Below are positions 1-7,058 of a stretch of DNA of 11,204 nt, piece by piece. The notes beneath the pieces are model-generated. The model was not told the DNA's origin, made no database searches, and saw only the letters and a program-made list of their open reading frames with translations. The DNA comes from an uncultured Shinella sp. (GTDB taxonomy: Bacteria > Pseudomonadota > Alphaproteobacteria > Rhizobiales > Rhizobiaceae), in the NCBI GenBank assembly GCA_946886325.1, contig CAMPIK010000030.1, forward strand, positions 1-11,204, in the 5' to 3' direction. How positions within the stretch are numbered: position 1 is the first letter of the stretch; each line of letters starts with the position of its first letter. The position numbers were made by a program, and so were the translations under genes.

Positions 1-276
1 CTGGAGCGCTATCCGGACAGCCGCTTTGCGGCGCGGCGCTCGGCGATGACGGCGGACGACCGCCCGATGCTCACCCTGCCCGAGCTCGTCGCGCGCAAGG
101 CGCCGGGGATCGCCGACAAGCTGGCAGCCCTCGTCTCGCAAAAGCGCTGCCTGCTGCTTGACCGCAATGCCGCACTGGTCGAGATGTTCGGCGGCAGATC
201 GCTCGACGCGGCGCTGGCGCAGATGAGCGACCCGGCCATGCTCGCGCTTGTTCTTGGCGGAGCCCGCACGGCATGA
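1..276 (+). CDS. 3' end of an unidentified protein gene (partial)
   Basis: The plus-strand reading frame is open from the first base of the window to a TGA at 274-276, giving at least 91 C-terminal residues with strong G/C preference at third codon positions. The start lies outside the window; the ATG at 46 is internal and has no convincing ribosome site. The tail contains alternating hydrophobic and basic stretches (for example LPELVARKAPGIADKLAALV) with no motif I recognise. The stop overlaps the next gene's start in an ATGA junction, so it is very probably in the same operon as the glycosyltransferases that follow. A role in surface-glycan synthesis is a guess from that context only. Confidence 0.6.
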   Translation: MERYPDSRFAARRSAMTADDRPMLTLPELVARKAPGIADKLAALVSQKRCLLLDRNAALVEMFGGRSLDAALAQMSDPAMLALVLGGARTA

Positions 277-1076
277 AGTGCTACCTGATCAATCTCGACC
301 GGTCGCCGGACCGCTTGGCCTTCTTCACGCAGCAGGCCGCGTCATCCGGCATCGTCTTCGAGCGCATGCCGGCGATCGACGGCGAGGCGCTTTCACGGGA
401 GGAGCTGGCCGCGTCCGTTAGCCGGCGCCCGGTCTTCCAGCCCGTCAATCCGGGCGAGGCAGCGCTTTTCCTGACGCATCGCAAATGCTGGCAGGCCTTC
501 ATGGACAGCAATGCGCCCTTTGCCGCGATCTTCGAGGACGACGCCGTGCTCGCCCCCCGGGCCGGCGAAATTCTGGCCCGGCTGCAGTCGCTGTCGCCGG
601 AGGTGGACGTGGTGAAACTGGAGACGACGCTGCGCGGCGTCGTGCTGACCGAGAAACAGCTGGAGATCACGCCGCCCTACGGGCTGCACGAACTCCACAG
701 TTGGCACGGCGGAACGGCAGCCTATGCCGTCTCGCGCGCCGGCGCGCAGAAACTGCTGCGCCAGACATTGCCGATCTCCGATCCCGTCGATCAGGTCATC
801 TTCAATCCGCTCTCGCCGGTCTCGGAAGGTCTGGAGATCGCGCAGCTCGTGCCCGCCGTTGCGGTCCAGCGCGACATTCTCGACCCCGGCGCTGGCGACC
901 GCTTCGGCTCGACCATCGGCCGGGGCAAGAGCCGGCGCGGTCTCTTCCGGCATGGACCGATCGCCGATCTCAAGCGCGCCTGGATGAAACACAGGGAGCG
1001 CCGCCGCCGCAAACGCCTCGCCGGGCTGCGCGGCAACCGCTGGATGATCGTGCCCTTCGCGGGCCGCAAACCGTGA
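273..1076 (+). CDS. Glycosyltransferase family 25 (LPS core/oligosaccharide type)
   Basis: A 267-residue protein of the GT25 family, whose bacterial members transfer a sugar, often galactose or glucose, onto lipooligosaccharide in the cytoplasm. Visible signatures are YLINLDRSPDRL at residues 4-15, NPGEAALFLTHRKCWQ at 59-74, and the acidic nucleotide/metal-binding EDD at 88-90 (IFEDDAVL). HSWHGGTAAYAVSRAGAQKL at 142-161 also fits the family. The C-terminus (about 215-253) is very basic, which could help membrane association. The start ATG overlaps the previous stop (ATGA) with a GGAG about 10 nt upstream, implying translational coupling. The next gene begins 13 nt after the stop. Donor and acceptor sugars cannot be read from sequence. 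Confidence 0.85.
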   Translation: MKCYLINLDRSPDRLAFFTQQAASSGIVFERMPAIDGEALSREELAASVSRRPVFQPVNPGEAALFLTHRKCWQAFMDSNAPFAAIFEDDAVLAPRAGEILARLQSLSPEVDVVKLETTLRGVVLTEKQLEITPPYGLHELHSWHGGTAAYAVSRAGAQKLLRQTLPISDPVDQVIFNPLSPVSEGLEIAQLVPAVAVQRDILDPGAGDRFGSTIGRGKSRRGLFRHGPIADLKRAWMKHRERRRRKRLAGLRGNRWMIVPFAGRKP

Positions 1077-1089
1077 CCGGGCGAAGCAG

Positions 1090-1962
1090 ATGACGGGCAA
1101 GCAGCGCGCCTCCGATGCCGTCACGGTCGCCATCACCGGCGGTCTCGGCAACCAGATGTTCCAGTATGCGGCCGGCCGAGCGCTGGCGATCCGCCTGGGC
1201 GTCCCCCTGAAGCTCGACCTCGCCTTCTACCGCAAGAGCCGGCACCGCGACTTCGAACTCGACCGGATGGCGATCGTCGCGACGCCTGATGGCGGACAGC
1301 GGAAAAAGGGATTGTTCGGCCGCCTCTTCGGCCGGTCGGACACCGTCTTTCGCGAGCGCCAGTTTCACTATGATCCCGCGATCGAGGCGCTGGCCGCACC
1401 GGTGCGGCTAGAAGGCTATTTCCAGTCGCCGCGCTATTTCGAGGCCTGTTCGGACACGATCCGGTCGGAACTCATGCCGCCGCAGCCCCGCGATGCCGAA
1501 AGCCAGGAGATCGCCGCGCTGATGGCCGCCGGCAACGTCACCGCGCTGCACATCCGCCGTGGCGACTATGTCAGCAACGCCAAGGCACAGGCCGTCTACG
1601 CCGCTTGCTCGCTCGACTATTATCGGACAGCGCTTGCCGCCATCCCCTCGAATGGCCCGGCCGTCGTCTTCACCGACGAAGTCGGCTGGGCCAAGGCGAA
1701 CCTTTCCGCCGACCGCCCCCTTGTCTTCGCCGGTGAAAAAGGTCCGCGCAGCGGATTGGCCGACCTCTGGCTCATGACGCGCGCGACGCACCATATCATC
1801 GCCAATTCCACCTTCAGCTGGTGGGGTGCCTGGCTGGCCGGCGAGACCGGCGGAACGGTCTTTGCGCCGGACCGCTGGTTCAATGACCCCAAACTTGTCG
1901 ATCGCGATCTGCTTCCAGCCCATTGGCAACGCTTGCCCACAGGGTCTATGAGAAAAGCATGA
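1090..1962 (+). CDS. Glycosyltransferase family 11, alpha-1,2-fucosyltransferase-like
   Basis: A 290-residue protein with the full set of GT11 motifs: the N-terminal ITGGLGNQMFQYAAGRALA at 15-33, LHIRRGDYVS at 153-162 (the HxRRxDY donor-binding motif), and ANSTFSWWGAWLA at 238-250. GT11 enzymes usually transfer fucose from GDP-fucose in alpha-1,2 linkage onto a glycan. In this setting the acceptor is probably an LPS core or O-chain. The length is usual for bacterial members. An insertion rich in K, R and G at about 67-84 looks like a flexible loop. The ribosome site (GGGCGAAG) is weak, and the gene follows the GT25 gene by 13 nt. Its TGA overlaps the ATG of the FkbM gene. Fucose specificity is family inference, and related deoxyhexoses are possible. 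Confidence 0.88.
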   Translation: MTGKQRASDAVTVAITGGLGNQMFQYAAGRALAIRLGVPLKLDLAFYRKSRHRDFELDRMAIVATPDGGQRKKGLFGRLFGRSDTVFRERQFHYDPAIEALAAPVRLEGYFQSPRYFEACSDTIRSELMPPQPRDAESQEIAALMAAGNVTALHIRRGDYVSNAKAQAVYAACSLDYYRTALAAIPSNGPAVVFTDEVGWAKANLSADRPLVFAGEKGPRSGLADLWLMTRATHHIIANSTFSWWGAWLAGETGGTVFAPDRWFNDPKLVDRDLLPAHWQRLPTGSMRKA

Positions 1963-2726
1963 GCGCGAGAGACCAGACGCTGAAATATCGTTTCGTCAAG
2001 CCGGCGCTTTCGCTGGCCGTTGCCGTTGGCGGCAAGCTGGCCGGCCTCTTCGGCGCCAGCCAGCCCGCGCGCAGCTGTCAGGTCCCGACGATCCGCGACA
2101 TCGTCGATGCGCATACGGCCGGCCGGCGCAAGGGCTATTTCGTGGAAGTCGGCGCCTTCGACGGCGAGCGCTTCTCCAACACGTCCTGGCTCGCCGACAA
2201 TGGCTGGCGCGGCCTTTATGTCGAACCATCGGCGATCTATGCCAGGCTCTGTCGCCTGCGCCATCTCCTGAACCGCGTCGAAATCGAGAACGTCGCCGCC
2301 GGCGACGAGACCACGACGCTGCCGCTGCGCGAAATCGGTGCGCTCAGCACGCTCAGCCAGGATGCCGTCGACAGCTACCTGCAGATCGAGTGGTCGGTTC
2401 GCAAGATGGCGCGCAAGGTTGATAGCGCCATGGTGTCGGTCGTTCGCCTCGACGATCTCTTGGACCGCCACGCCGTCACCCCCGGCTTCGACATGCTGGT
2501 GATTGATGTGGGCGGGTTCGAGGAAAAGGTCGTGAGCGGCTTCGACATCGCGCGTTGGCAGCCGAAGCTCATCGTCGCCGAACTCTGCGACGTGCATCCG
2601 GACCTGTCGGAAATCCCGGCCCGGGCGGAGCCGGCGGCGCGGGTGCGCCAGTCGATCCTCGATGCCGGCTATGACGAAATCTTTCGCGACGACATCAACA
2701 CGGTCTTCCTGCGCAACGGCAGTTGA
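1959..2726 (+). CDS. FkbM-family SAM-dependent methyltransferase (plus strand copy)
   Basis: A 255-residue protein of the FkbM class of O-methyltransferases, which in glycan clusters methylate sugar hydroxyls. Visible are the SAM-binding motif I FVEVGAFDGE at residues 61-70, GLYVEPS at 85-91 (the acidic ribose-binding position), VVRLDDLL at 161-168, and DMLVIDVGGFEEKVV at 178-192. In most FkbM proteins the last motif reads DxEGxE, so the first glutamate is a glycine here (DVGGFE). I chose the ATG at 1959 because it forms an ATGA overlap with the preceding stop. An in-frame ATG at 1923 would push 36 nt further into the GT11 gene. It is the last gene of the plus-strand group and converges on another FkbM gene. 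Confidence 0.85.
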   Translation: MSARDQTLKYRFVKPALSLAVAVGGKLAGLFGASQPARSCQVPTIRDIVDAHTAGRRKGYFVEVGAFDGERFSNTSWLADNGWRGLYVEPSAIYARLCRLRHLLNRVEIENVAAGDETTTLPLREIGALSTLSQDAVDSYLQIEWSVRKMARKVDSAMVSVVRLDDLLDRHAVTPGFDMLVIDVGGFEEKVVSGFDIARWQPKLIVAELCDVHPDLSEIPARAEPAARVRQSILDAGYDEIFRDDINTVFLRNGS

Positions 2727-2748
2727 ACCGTTCAGGCCGGACGCCGGC
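2715..2748. other. Two short inverted repeats at the convergent gene junction
   Basis: The stop codons of the two converging FkbM genes lie only 5 nt apart. Two small hairpins straddle them: AACGG (2715-2719) with CCGTT (2728-2732), and GCCGG (2736-2740) with CCGGC (2744-2748). Neither is followed by a T-run on either strand. They may slow or end transcription in both directions, but that is inference; no canonical terminator is visible here. Confidence 0.3.
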
Positions 2749-3400
2749 TCCACTGTTCCCAGACGAACTCGTAGCACCAGTCGCAGTCATGCGTGCGTTC
2801 CAGCGTCTGGCGGATCGCATCGCGCGCGGCCGCGTCGCCGCGTTCGTATTTGTGGAACTGCACGAGCAGGGTGCCGAGCGGCGGCGCATCGGGCCGCGAC
2901 AGCAGGGCGGGCAGAAGGTCGTATTCGCCGCCTTCGATGTTCATCTTCGCGACATCAATGCGCTCGATCGCATGCTGGGCGAAGAAGCGATCGACGGAGA
3001 CGCGGCGACCTGCGATCCCCTCGCCTTCCGCAAGGCGCGCCGACGACGCATCGTCGTCGTCCGAAAGCGCAAGCGGACCGTCACCGGAGGCAAGCGCGAA
3101 GGCATGGATGTGGATCGACGGATTGTCGGCGAACCGGCGGTCGAGATCGCGGGCAAAGGCCGGGTGCGCCTCGAAGACATGCACGGTGCAGCCGTATTTG
3201 CGGTGCATCGCGGCCGCCCATTCGCCCTGATAGCCGCCGAAATCGAAGGCCACCGACTGCGGCCCGAGATCAGGGAAATCCGTCACGACCCCGCGCGCCT
3301 GCGTGCGCTTGTAGGCCTTCACCGTCCGGCGAAACTGTCGATATTCCCGGTCCGTGAACTTTCGCCAGAGCGAAGACAGGCGGTCTGAAACTGCGGTCAT
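2732..3400 (-). CDS. FkbM-family SAM-dependent methyltransferase (minus strand copy)
   Basis: A 222-residue FkbM-type methyltransferase, divergent from the plus-strand copy. Motif I is VAFDFGGYQGEWAAAM at residues 50-65, followed by VHVFEAHP at 73-80 with the acidic position that binds SAM ribose, and the late motif IDVAKMNIEGGEYDLLPAL at 148-166, where IEGGE keeps the usual glutamate. An acidic run DDDD sits at 114-117. The start ATG lies 2 nt after the stop of the GT10 gene, so the two are almost certainly translated from one message. Expected role is O-methylation of a sugar on the same surface glycan. The exact hydroxyl and sugar are unknown. The residues are unlike the other FkbM copy outside the motifs, so this is not a recent duplication. 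Confidence 0.85.
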   Translation of the reverse strand: MTAVSDRLSSLWRKFTDREYRQFRRTVKAYKRTQARGVVTDFPDLGPQSVAFDFGGYQGEWAAAMHRKYGCTVHVFEAHPAFARDLDRRFADNPSIHIHAFALASGDGPLALSDDDDASSARLAEGEGIAGRRVSVDRFFAQHAIERIDVAKMNIEGGEYDLLPALLSRPDAPPLGTLLVQFHKYERGDAAARDAIRQTLERTHDCDWCYEFVWEQWSRRPA

Positions 3401-3402
3401 GG

Positions 3403-4269
3403 TCAGGTCGGCTCATGGTCGTCGGCCAGAAGCCGCTCTGCGATGCGCCTCTCATAGTCGAAAAAGCGGGATGCGACAATTCTGTTCTCCCGGCACCAGG
3501 GCAGCATCGCCTGATGGCGCCCGGCGCCTGCTGCACGGATCGCTGCGAGAATCTCCGCCTCACTTTCGCAGACGACAATTCCGCGCGTGTCGAAGAAATC
3601 GCCGATGTTCGGGCATCCCCAGTAGATCGGGATCGTGTCGCAGACGATCGCATCGATGAGCTTTTCGGTGAAATAGTTGCGCTGGCGGCAGTTCTCGATG
3701 ACGACCGAAAAGCGAAAGCGCGCAAGCCCGTCCGACTTGCGCTCGAAGGCGCGATAGCCTCGTCCCATGACGGCGACATCCGGCTCGGATGCCGCGCAGG
3801 CACGGGCCACGGCGTGGCGCAGCTTGTGCCCTTCCATCTTGCGCTTGCTCGAGGCGATCAGGGACACGTCCTCGTCCTTCGTCAGGTCGAGTTCCGCCCA
3901 GTCCGGCACCCAGGTCGTGCCGAAATAGACGCGCAGCGCATTGGGGAGGGTCTGCAGCAGGCTCTCGTCATAGGTGACGACGCGATGGAAGCGCCGGTGC
4001 AGCAGCCGTGCGAGGCGGTAGTAGCGCCCGTGATAGGCCCTCGGTTCCGCCAGCACCAGCGACACCTTGCAGCGCAAGCCCGGGCGCAGCCCGATGAGGG
4101 CCGAGGTTCCCGGAACGAAGAACAGGTGATCATCCGGCCCGAGATCACCCACCTGGCCGCCAAGCCCCGCCGGTACGCCGAGCGGCCAGACGAGGCGATC
4201 GAGCGGCAGGCGTGCGAGCGACGGTCCGGGCTTCATGCCATAGGGCAACATTGCGACGCGGTTCGACAA
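3403..4269 (-). CDS. Glycosyltransferase family 10 (fucosyltransferase-like)
   Basis: A 288-residue protein with the C-terminal domain of GT10 fucosyltransferases. The diagnostic stretch is at residues 185-224, running from FRFSVVIENC through YFTEKLIDAI to TIPIYWGCPNI. It matches the family pattern ending in TEKL and PxxWG, which binds GDP-fucose. SLIASSKRKMEGHKLRH at 136-152 also fits. GT10 enzymes normally add fucose in alpha-1,3 or alpha-1,4 linkage. The start is taken as TTG (minus strand, 4267-4269) because AGGAA lies 6 nt upstream; an internal ATG at 4249-4251 is the alternative and would remove six residues. It follows lrp by 55 nt on the same strand and is tightly linked to the downstream FkbM gene. 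Sugar specificity is inferred. Confidence 0.8.
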   Translation of the reverse strand: MSNRVAMLPYGMKPGPSLARLPLDRLVWPLGVPAGLGGQVGDLGPDDHLFFVPGTSALIGLRPGLRCKVSLVLAEPRAYHGRYYRLARLLHRRFHRVVTYDESLLQTLPNALRVYFGTTWVPDWAELDLTKDEDVSLIASSKRKMEGHKLRHAVARACAASEPDVAVMGRGYRAFERKSDGLARFRFSVVIENCRQRNYFTEKLIDAIVCDTIPIYWGCPNIGDFFDTRGIVVCESEAEILAAIRAAGAGRHQAMLPWCRENRIVASRFFDYERRIAERLLADDHEPT

Positions 4270-4305
4270 GAAGGGTTCCTGGGATCGTTGACGGAGGGAT
4301 ACTAT

Positions 4306-4319
4306 GCCGCTCTTGCGGC
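4306..4319. other. Small hairpin between lrp and the GT10 gene
   Basis: GCCGC (4306-4310) and GCGGC (4315-4319) form a 5-bp stem with a 4-nt loop in the 55-nt gap downstream of lrp. No T-run follows on the minus strand, so it is at best a weak terminator. lrp, GT10 and FkbM may be co-transcribed through it. Confidence 0.3.
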
Positions 4320-4324
4320 GAGGC

Positions 4325-4792
4325 TCAAAGCTCGACGAGCCCGGCCTTCTTGACCTGGCGGATCGTCAGCATGGTTCGGACCGTATCGACCTGCTCGTTG
4401 GCCGTCAGCACCTCGATCACGAAATCCTGGAATCGGGTGAGGTTTTCGGCGACGCAATGCAGCAGGAAATCGCTGTCGCCGGAGACCATCCAGGCCTGCC
4501 GCACGAGCGGCCAGCCGGCAGTCGACGCCGCGAAGGCCTTCAGGTTCGCCTCCGACTGGTGTTTCAGCCCCACCATGCAGAAGGCGACGAGATCGAGCCC
4601 GAGGGCGGGCGCGTTCAACAGCGCGTGATAGCCCTCGATGATGCCTGCTTCCTCCAGCTTGCGGACGCGCCGCAGGCAGGGCGGTGCGGAAATTCCCGCC
4701 TTGCGCGCGAGTTCCACATTGGTCATGCGGCCGTCGGCCTGCAATTCCTTGAGGATCCGGATGTCGATGGCGTCGAGGTCGGCACGGAACAC
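4325..4792 (-). CDS. lrp: Lrp/AsnC-family transcriptional regulator
   Basis: A 155-residue protein of the leucine-responsive regulator family. The N-terminal helix-turn-helix covers about residues 8-55: LDAIDIRILKELQADGRMTN, then VELARKAGISAPPCLRRVRKLEEAGII. The C-terminal RAM domain, which binds amino acids and builds the octamer, includes VSGDSDFLLHCV and the end TMLTIRQVKKAGLVEL. Length and layout are normal for a global-type Lrp. The start is read as GTG at 4790-4792 with AAGG about 12 nt upstream, a slightly long spacing. It diverges from trxB. In S. meliloti an lrp gene sits at the edge of the LPS-core cluster, which agrees with the glycosyltransferases here. Ligand and targets are not visible. 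Confidence 0.92.
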   Translation of the reverse strand: MFRADLDAIDIRILKELQADGRMTNVELARKAGISAPPCLRRVRKLEEAGIIEGYHALLNAPALGLDLVAFCMVGLKHQSEANLKAFAASTAGWPLVRQAWMVSGDSDFLLHCVAENLTRFQDFVIEVLTANEQVDTVRTMLTIRQVKKAGLVEL

Positions 4793-4923
4793 GGGCGAAC
4801 ACTACCTTGATGAAGACGGATCGGATGTGATCAGAAGGCCATGGTTTGCGCAACAATCTTTCGGGTTTAGGCACAAAAATGTCACGCGAGGTGCCCAAGT
4901 CTGTTGGCAAGTGGGAGGCCGGA

Positions 4924-4952
4924 CTTGAATATGATAAGCCTCCATTCATAAA
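4924..4952 (+). promoter_or_regulatory. Candidate trxB promoter
   Basis: CTTGAA (4924-4929) and CATAAA (4947-4952) are separated by 17 nt, a reasonable housekeeping-sigma promoter for rhizobia. Transcription would start near 4959, giving a leader of about 70 nt before trxB. It occupies nearly the same DNA as the opposing lrp promoter, so Lrp binding here could affect both genes. Confidence 0.45.
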
Positions 4953-4962
4953 TGAGCGTCAA
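4934..4962 (-). promoter_or_regulatory. Candidate lrp promoter
   Basis: On the minus strand TTGACG (4957-4962) is followed after 17 nt by GCTTAT (4934-4939). The -35 is close to the alphaproteobacterial CTTGAC type; the -10 is only fair. A start near 4927 would give a leader of about 135 nt. It overlaps the candidate trxB promoter. Confidence 0.45.
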
Positions 4963-5028
4963 ACCCGACAAAATGGTCAAGGCGCGCGCCCGCACGCATC
5001 ATGGCCTCGAACGATAAGGATTGCAGCC

Positions 5029-6003
5029 ATGTCTGCCCGTCACGTCAAGGTGCTCATCATCGGCTCCGGCCCCGCAGGCTACACCGCCGCCATCTATACC
5101 GCACGCGCCATGCTGGAACCGGTTCTGATCGCCGGCATGGAACAGGGCGGCCAGCTCATGATCACGACCGATGTCGAGAACTATCCGGGCTATGCCGATC
5201 CCGTCCAGGGTCCCTGGATGATGGAGCAGATGCTGAAGCAGGCGGAGCACGTCGGCGCCGAGATCGTCAACGACCTCGTCACGAACGTCGACATGTCGCA
5301 GCGCCCCTTCCGCATCTCGACCGACAGCGGCACGGAATGGACGGCCGATTCCCTGATCATCGCGACCGGCGCCAAGGCGAAGTGGCTCGGCATCGAGACC
5401 GAGCACACGTTCATGGGCTTCGGCGTCTCGGCCTGCGCCACCTGCGATGGCTTCTTCTATCGCAACAAGGACGTCATCGTCGTCGGCGGCGGCAATTCGG
5501 CCGTCGAGGAGGCGCTCTACCTCTCCAATCTCGCAAAGACCGTGACGGTCGTGCACCGCCGCGACAGCTTCCGCGCCGAAAAGATCCTGCAGGAACGGCT
5601 CTTCGCCAAGGAAAACGTCAAGATCGTCTGGGACCACGAGGTCATCGAATATCTCGGCACCGCGCCGAAGCCGCCGATGCCGGCCTCCGTCAACGGCGTG
5701 AAGCTGCGCAACACCCGCACCGGCGAGGTCTCCGACAAGATGACCGACGGCGTCTTCGTCGCGATCGGCCACGCGCCGGCGGTCGAACTTTTCAAGGGCA
5801 AGCTCCGGCTGAAGCCGAACGGCTATCTCTGGACGGCCCCCGATTCCACCGCGACCGACGTGCCCGGCGTTTTTGCCGCAGGCGACGTGACGGACGACAT
5901 CTATCGCCAGGCGGTGACGGCCGCCGGCATGGGCTGCATGGCGGCGCTGGAAGCGGAAAAGTACCTTGCGGGCCACATGCCCGTCGCAATTGCGGCCGAG
6001 TAG
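5029..6003 (+). CDS. trxB: Thioredoxin-disulfide reductase (NADPH)
   Basis: A 324-residue flavoprotein that uses NADPH to reduce thioredoxin in the cytoplasm, feeding the disulfide-reducing and peroxide-defence systems. The N-terminal FAD-binding GxGxxG is IGSGPAGYTAAIYTARA at residues 11-27. The redox-active pair C136-A-T-C139 sits in ACATCDGFFY, the NADPH-binding motif is GGGNSAVEEA at 153-162, and the C-terminal FAD motif reads GVFAAGDVTDD. Length and cysteine positions agree with E. coli TrxB (about 320 residues). The ATG at 5029 is supported by AAGGA 8-12 nt upstream. An open frame continues further upstream to 4846 but lacks motifs. lsrB follows 117 nt downstream, a neighbour relationship seen in other rhizobia and sensible for a redox-linked regulator. 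Confidence 0.96.
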   Translation: MSARHVKVLIIGSGPAGYTAAIYTARAMLEPVLIAGMEQGGQLMITTDVENYPGYADPVQGPWMMEQMLKQAEHVGAEIVNDLVTNVDMSQRPFRISTDSGTEWTADSLIIATGAKAKWLGIETEHTFMGFGVSACATCDGFFYRNKDVIVVGGGNSAVEEALYLSNLAKTVTVVHRRDSFRAEKILQERLFAKENVKIVWDHEVIEYLGTAPKPPMPASVNGVKLRNTRTGEVSDKMTDGVFVAIGHAPAVELFKGKLRLKPNGYLWTAPDSTATDVPGVFAAGDVTDDIYRQAVTAAGMGCMAALEAEKYLAGHMPVAIAAE

Positions 6004-6022
6004 AAGCCGCCAAGAACGGAGG

Positions 6023-6038
6023 GCGGACCACGGTCCGC
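6023..6038. repeat. Near-perfect palindrome in the trxB-lsrB gap
   Basis: GCGGACC (6023-6029) and GGTCCGC (6032-6038) are perfect complements separated by AC. It could be a DNA operator or a short RNA hairpin with a CACG loop. It lies 20 nt after the trxB stop and about 83 nt before the lsrB start. No T-run follows, so it is not a standard terminator alone. Confidence 0.5.
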
Positions 6039-6073
6039 ACCTTCGGAAGTGGGAACAGCGTTATCAGTGACCG

Positions 6074-6101
6074 GGCGGGAAACCACGCGTTCCCCGCCTT
6101 T
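6074..6101 (+). terminator. Weak terminator-like hairpin before lsrB
   Basis: GGCGGGAA (6074-6081) pairs with TTCCCCGCC (6090-6098), with one bulged C, and is followed only by TTT (6099-6101). It could end part of the trxB transcript or act in the lsrB leader; the U-tract is short, so confidence is low. Confidence 0.35.
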
Positions 6102-6120
6102 CAGACATATGGGGGAAACC

Positions 6121-7017
6121 ATGCCGCTCGATTGGGACAAGCTGCGGATATTCCATGCCGCGGCCGAGGCGGGCTCGTTCACGCATGCGGCCGACAAGCT
6201 GCATCTGTCGCAATCGGCGATCAGCCGCCAGGTCAGCGCCCTTGAACAGGACGTCGGCATCAAGCTCTTCCACCGCCACGCGCGCGGCCTGATCCTCACC
6301 GAACAGGGCGAGATCCTCTACCGCACCGCGCATGAAGTGCTGATGAAGCTCGAAAGCGTCAAGGTCCAGCTCACCGAGACCACCGAAAAGCCGAGCGGCA
6401 AGCTGCGCATCACCACGACGGTCGGCCTCGGCCAGGGCTGGCTGACCGACAAGGTGCAGGAATTCCTGGCGCTCTATCCCGACATGCAGGTCCAGCTCAT
6501 CCTCGACAACGAGGAGCTCGACGTGAACATGCGCCATGCCGACTGCGCGATCCGGCTGCGCGAGCCGCAGCAGTCCGACCTGATCCAGCGCAAGCTCTTC
6601 ACCGTGCACATGCACGTCTATGCGGCGCCCTCCTACATCAACCGCTATGGCGAGCCGCAGTCGATCGAGGATCTCGACCACCACAAGATCATCACCTTCG
6701 GCGAGCCGGCGCCGAACTACCTGCTCGACGTGAACTGGCTGGAGATCGCCGGGCGCGATTCCGACAATCCGCGCCAGTCGGCGCTGCAGATCAACAGCCT
6801 GACCTCGATCAAGCGCGCCTGCCTGCTCGGCATCGGCATCGCCATGCTGCCGGACTACATCGTCGGACGCGATCCGGGCCTGTTGCAGCTCGTCACCAAT
6901 GCCGACGTGCCGTCCTTCGACACCTATTTCTGCTATCCGAGCGAAATGAAAAACGCCGCCAAGCTCAAGGTTTTCAGGGACTTCATCGTCGCCAAGGCGC
7001 GCAACTGGAGCTTCTGA
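6121..7017 (+). CDS. lsrB: LysR-family regulator LsrB/VtlR
   Basis: A 298-residue LysR-type regulator. The winged helix-turn-helix is at about residues 4-62, including FHAAAEAGSFTHAADKLHLSQSAISRQVSALEQDVGIKLFHR. The rest is the effector-binding domain, with TTVGLGQGWLTDKVQEF at 99-115. In S. meliloti LsrB and in Agrobacterium and Brucella VtlR, this regulator controls LPS, oxidative-stress and AbcR small-RNA expression; position between trxB and tandem small RNAs fits that identity. Cysteines are at 142, 234 and 271; cysteines of S. meliloti LsrB are reported to matter for redox response. The ATG at 6121 is chosen for the GGGGGAAACC site just upstream and because the family starts MPLDWDKLRIF. 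An upstream in-frame ATG at 6049 lacks support. Confidence 0.93.
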   Translation: MPLDWDKLRIFHAAAEAGSFTHAADKLHLSQSAISRQVSALEQDVGIKLFHRHARGLILTEQGEILYRTAHEVLMKLESVKVQLTETTEKPSGKLRITTTVGLGQGWLTDKVQEFLALYPDMQVQLILDNEELDVNMRHADCAIRLREPQQSDLIQRKLFTVHMHVYAAPSYINRYGEPQSIEDLDHHKIITFGEPAPNYLLDVNWLEIAGRDSDNPRQSALQINSLTSIKRACLLGIGIAMLPDYIVGRDPGLLQLVTNADVPSFDTYFCYPSEMKNAAKLKVFRDFIVAKARNWSF

Positions 7018-7058
7018 CGCTCAGTTCAGGCAGTGTTTCAGAAAGGCGTGCGCGAAAC

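Noticed and set aside
1620..2777. A 385-residue minus-strand open frame opposite the GT11 and FkbM genes
   Set aside because: The plus strand holds complete GT11 and FkbM motif sets with ATGA coupling; the minus frame has biased composition and no motifs.
4846..5028. An upstream in-frame extension of trxB
   Set aside because: The ATG at 5029 has a well-placed AAGGA and gives the normal TrxB start and length; the extension would cover both candidate promoters.
6049..6120. An upstream in-frame start for lsrB
   Set aside because: It lacks a ribosome site, would cover the terminator-like hairpin, and the family begins at MPLDWDKLRIF.
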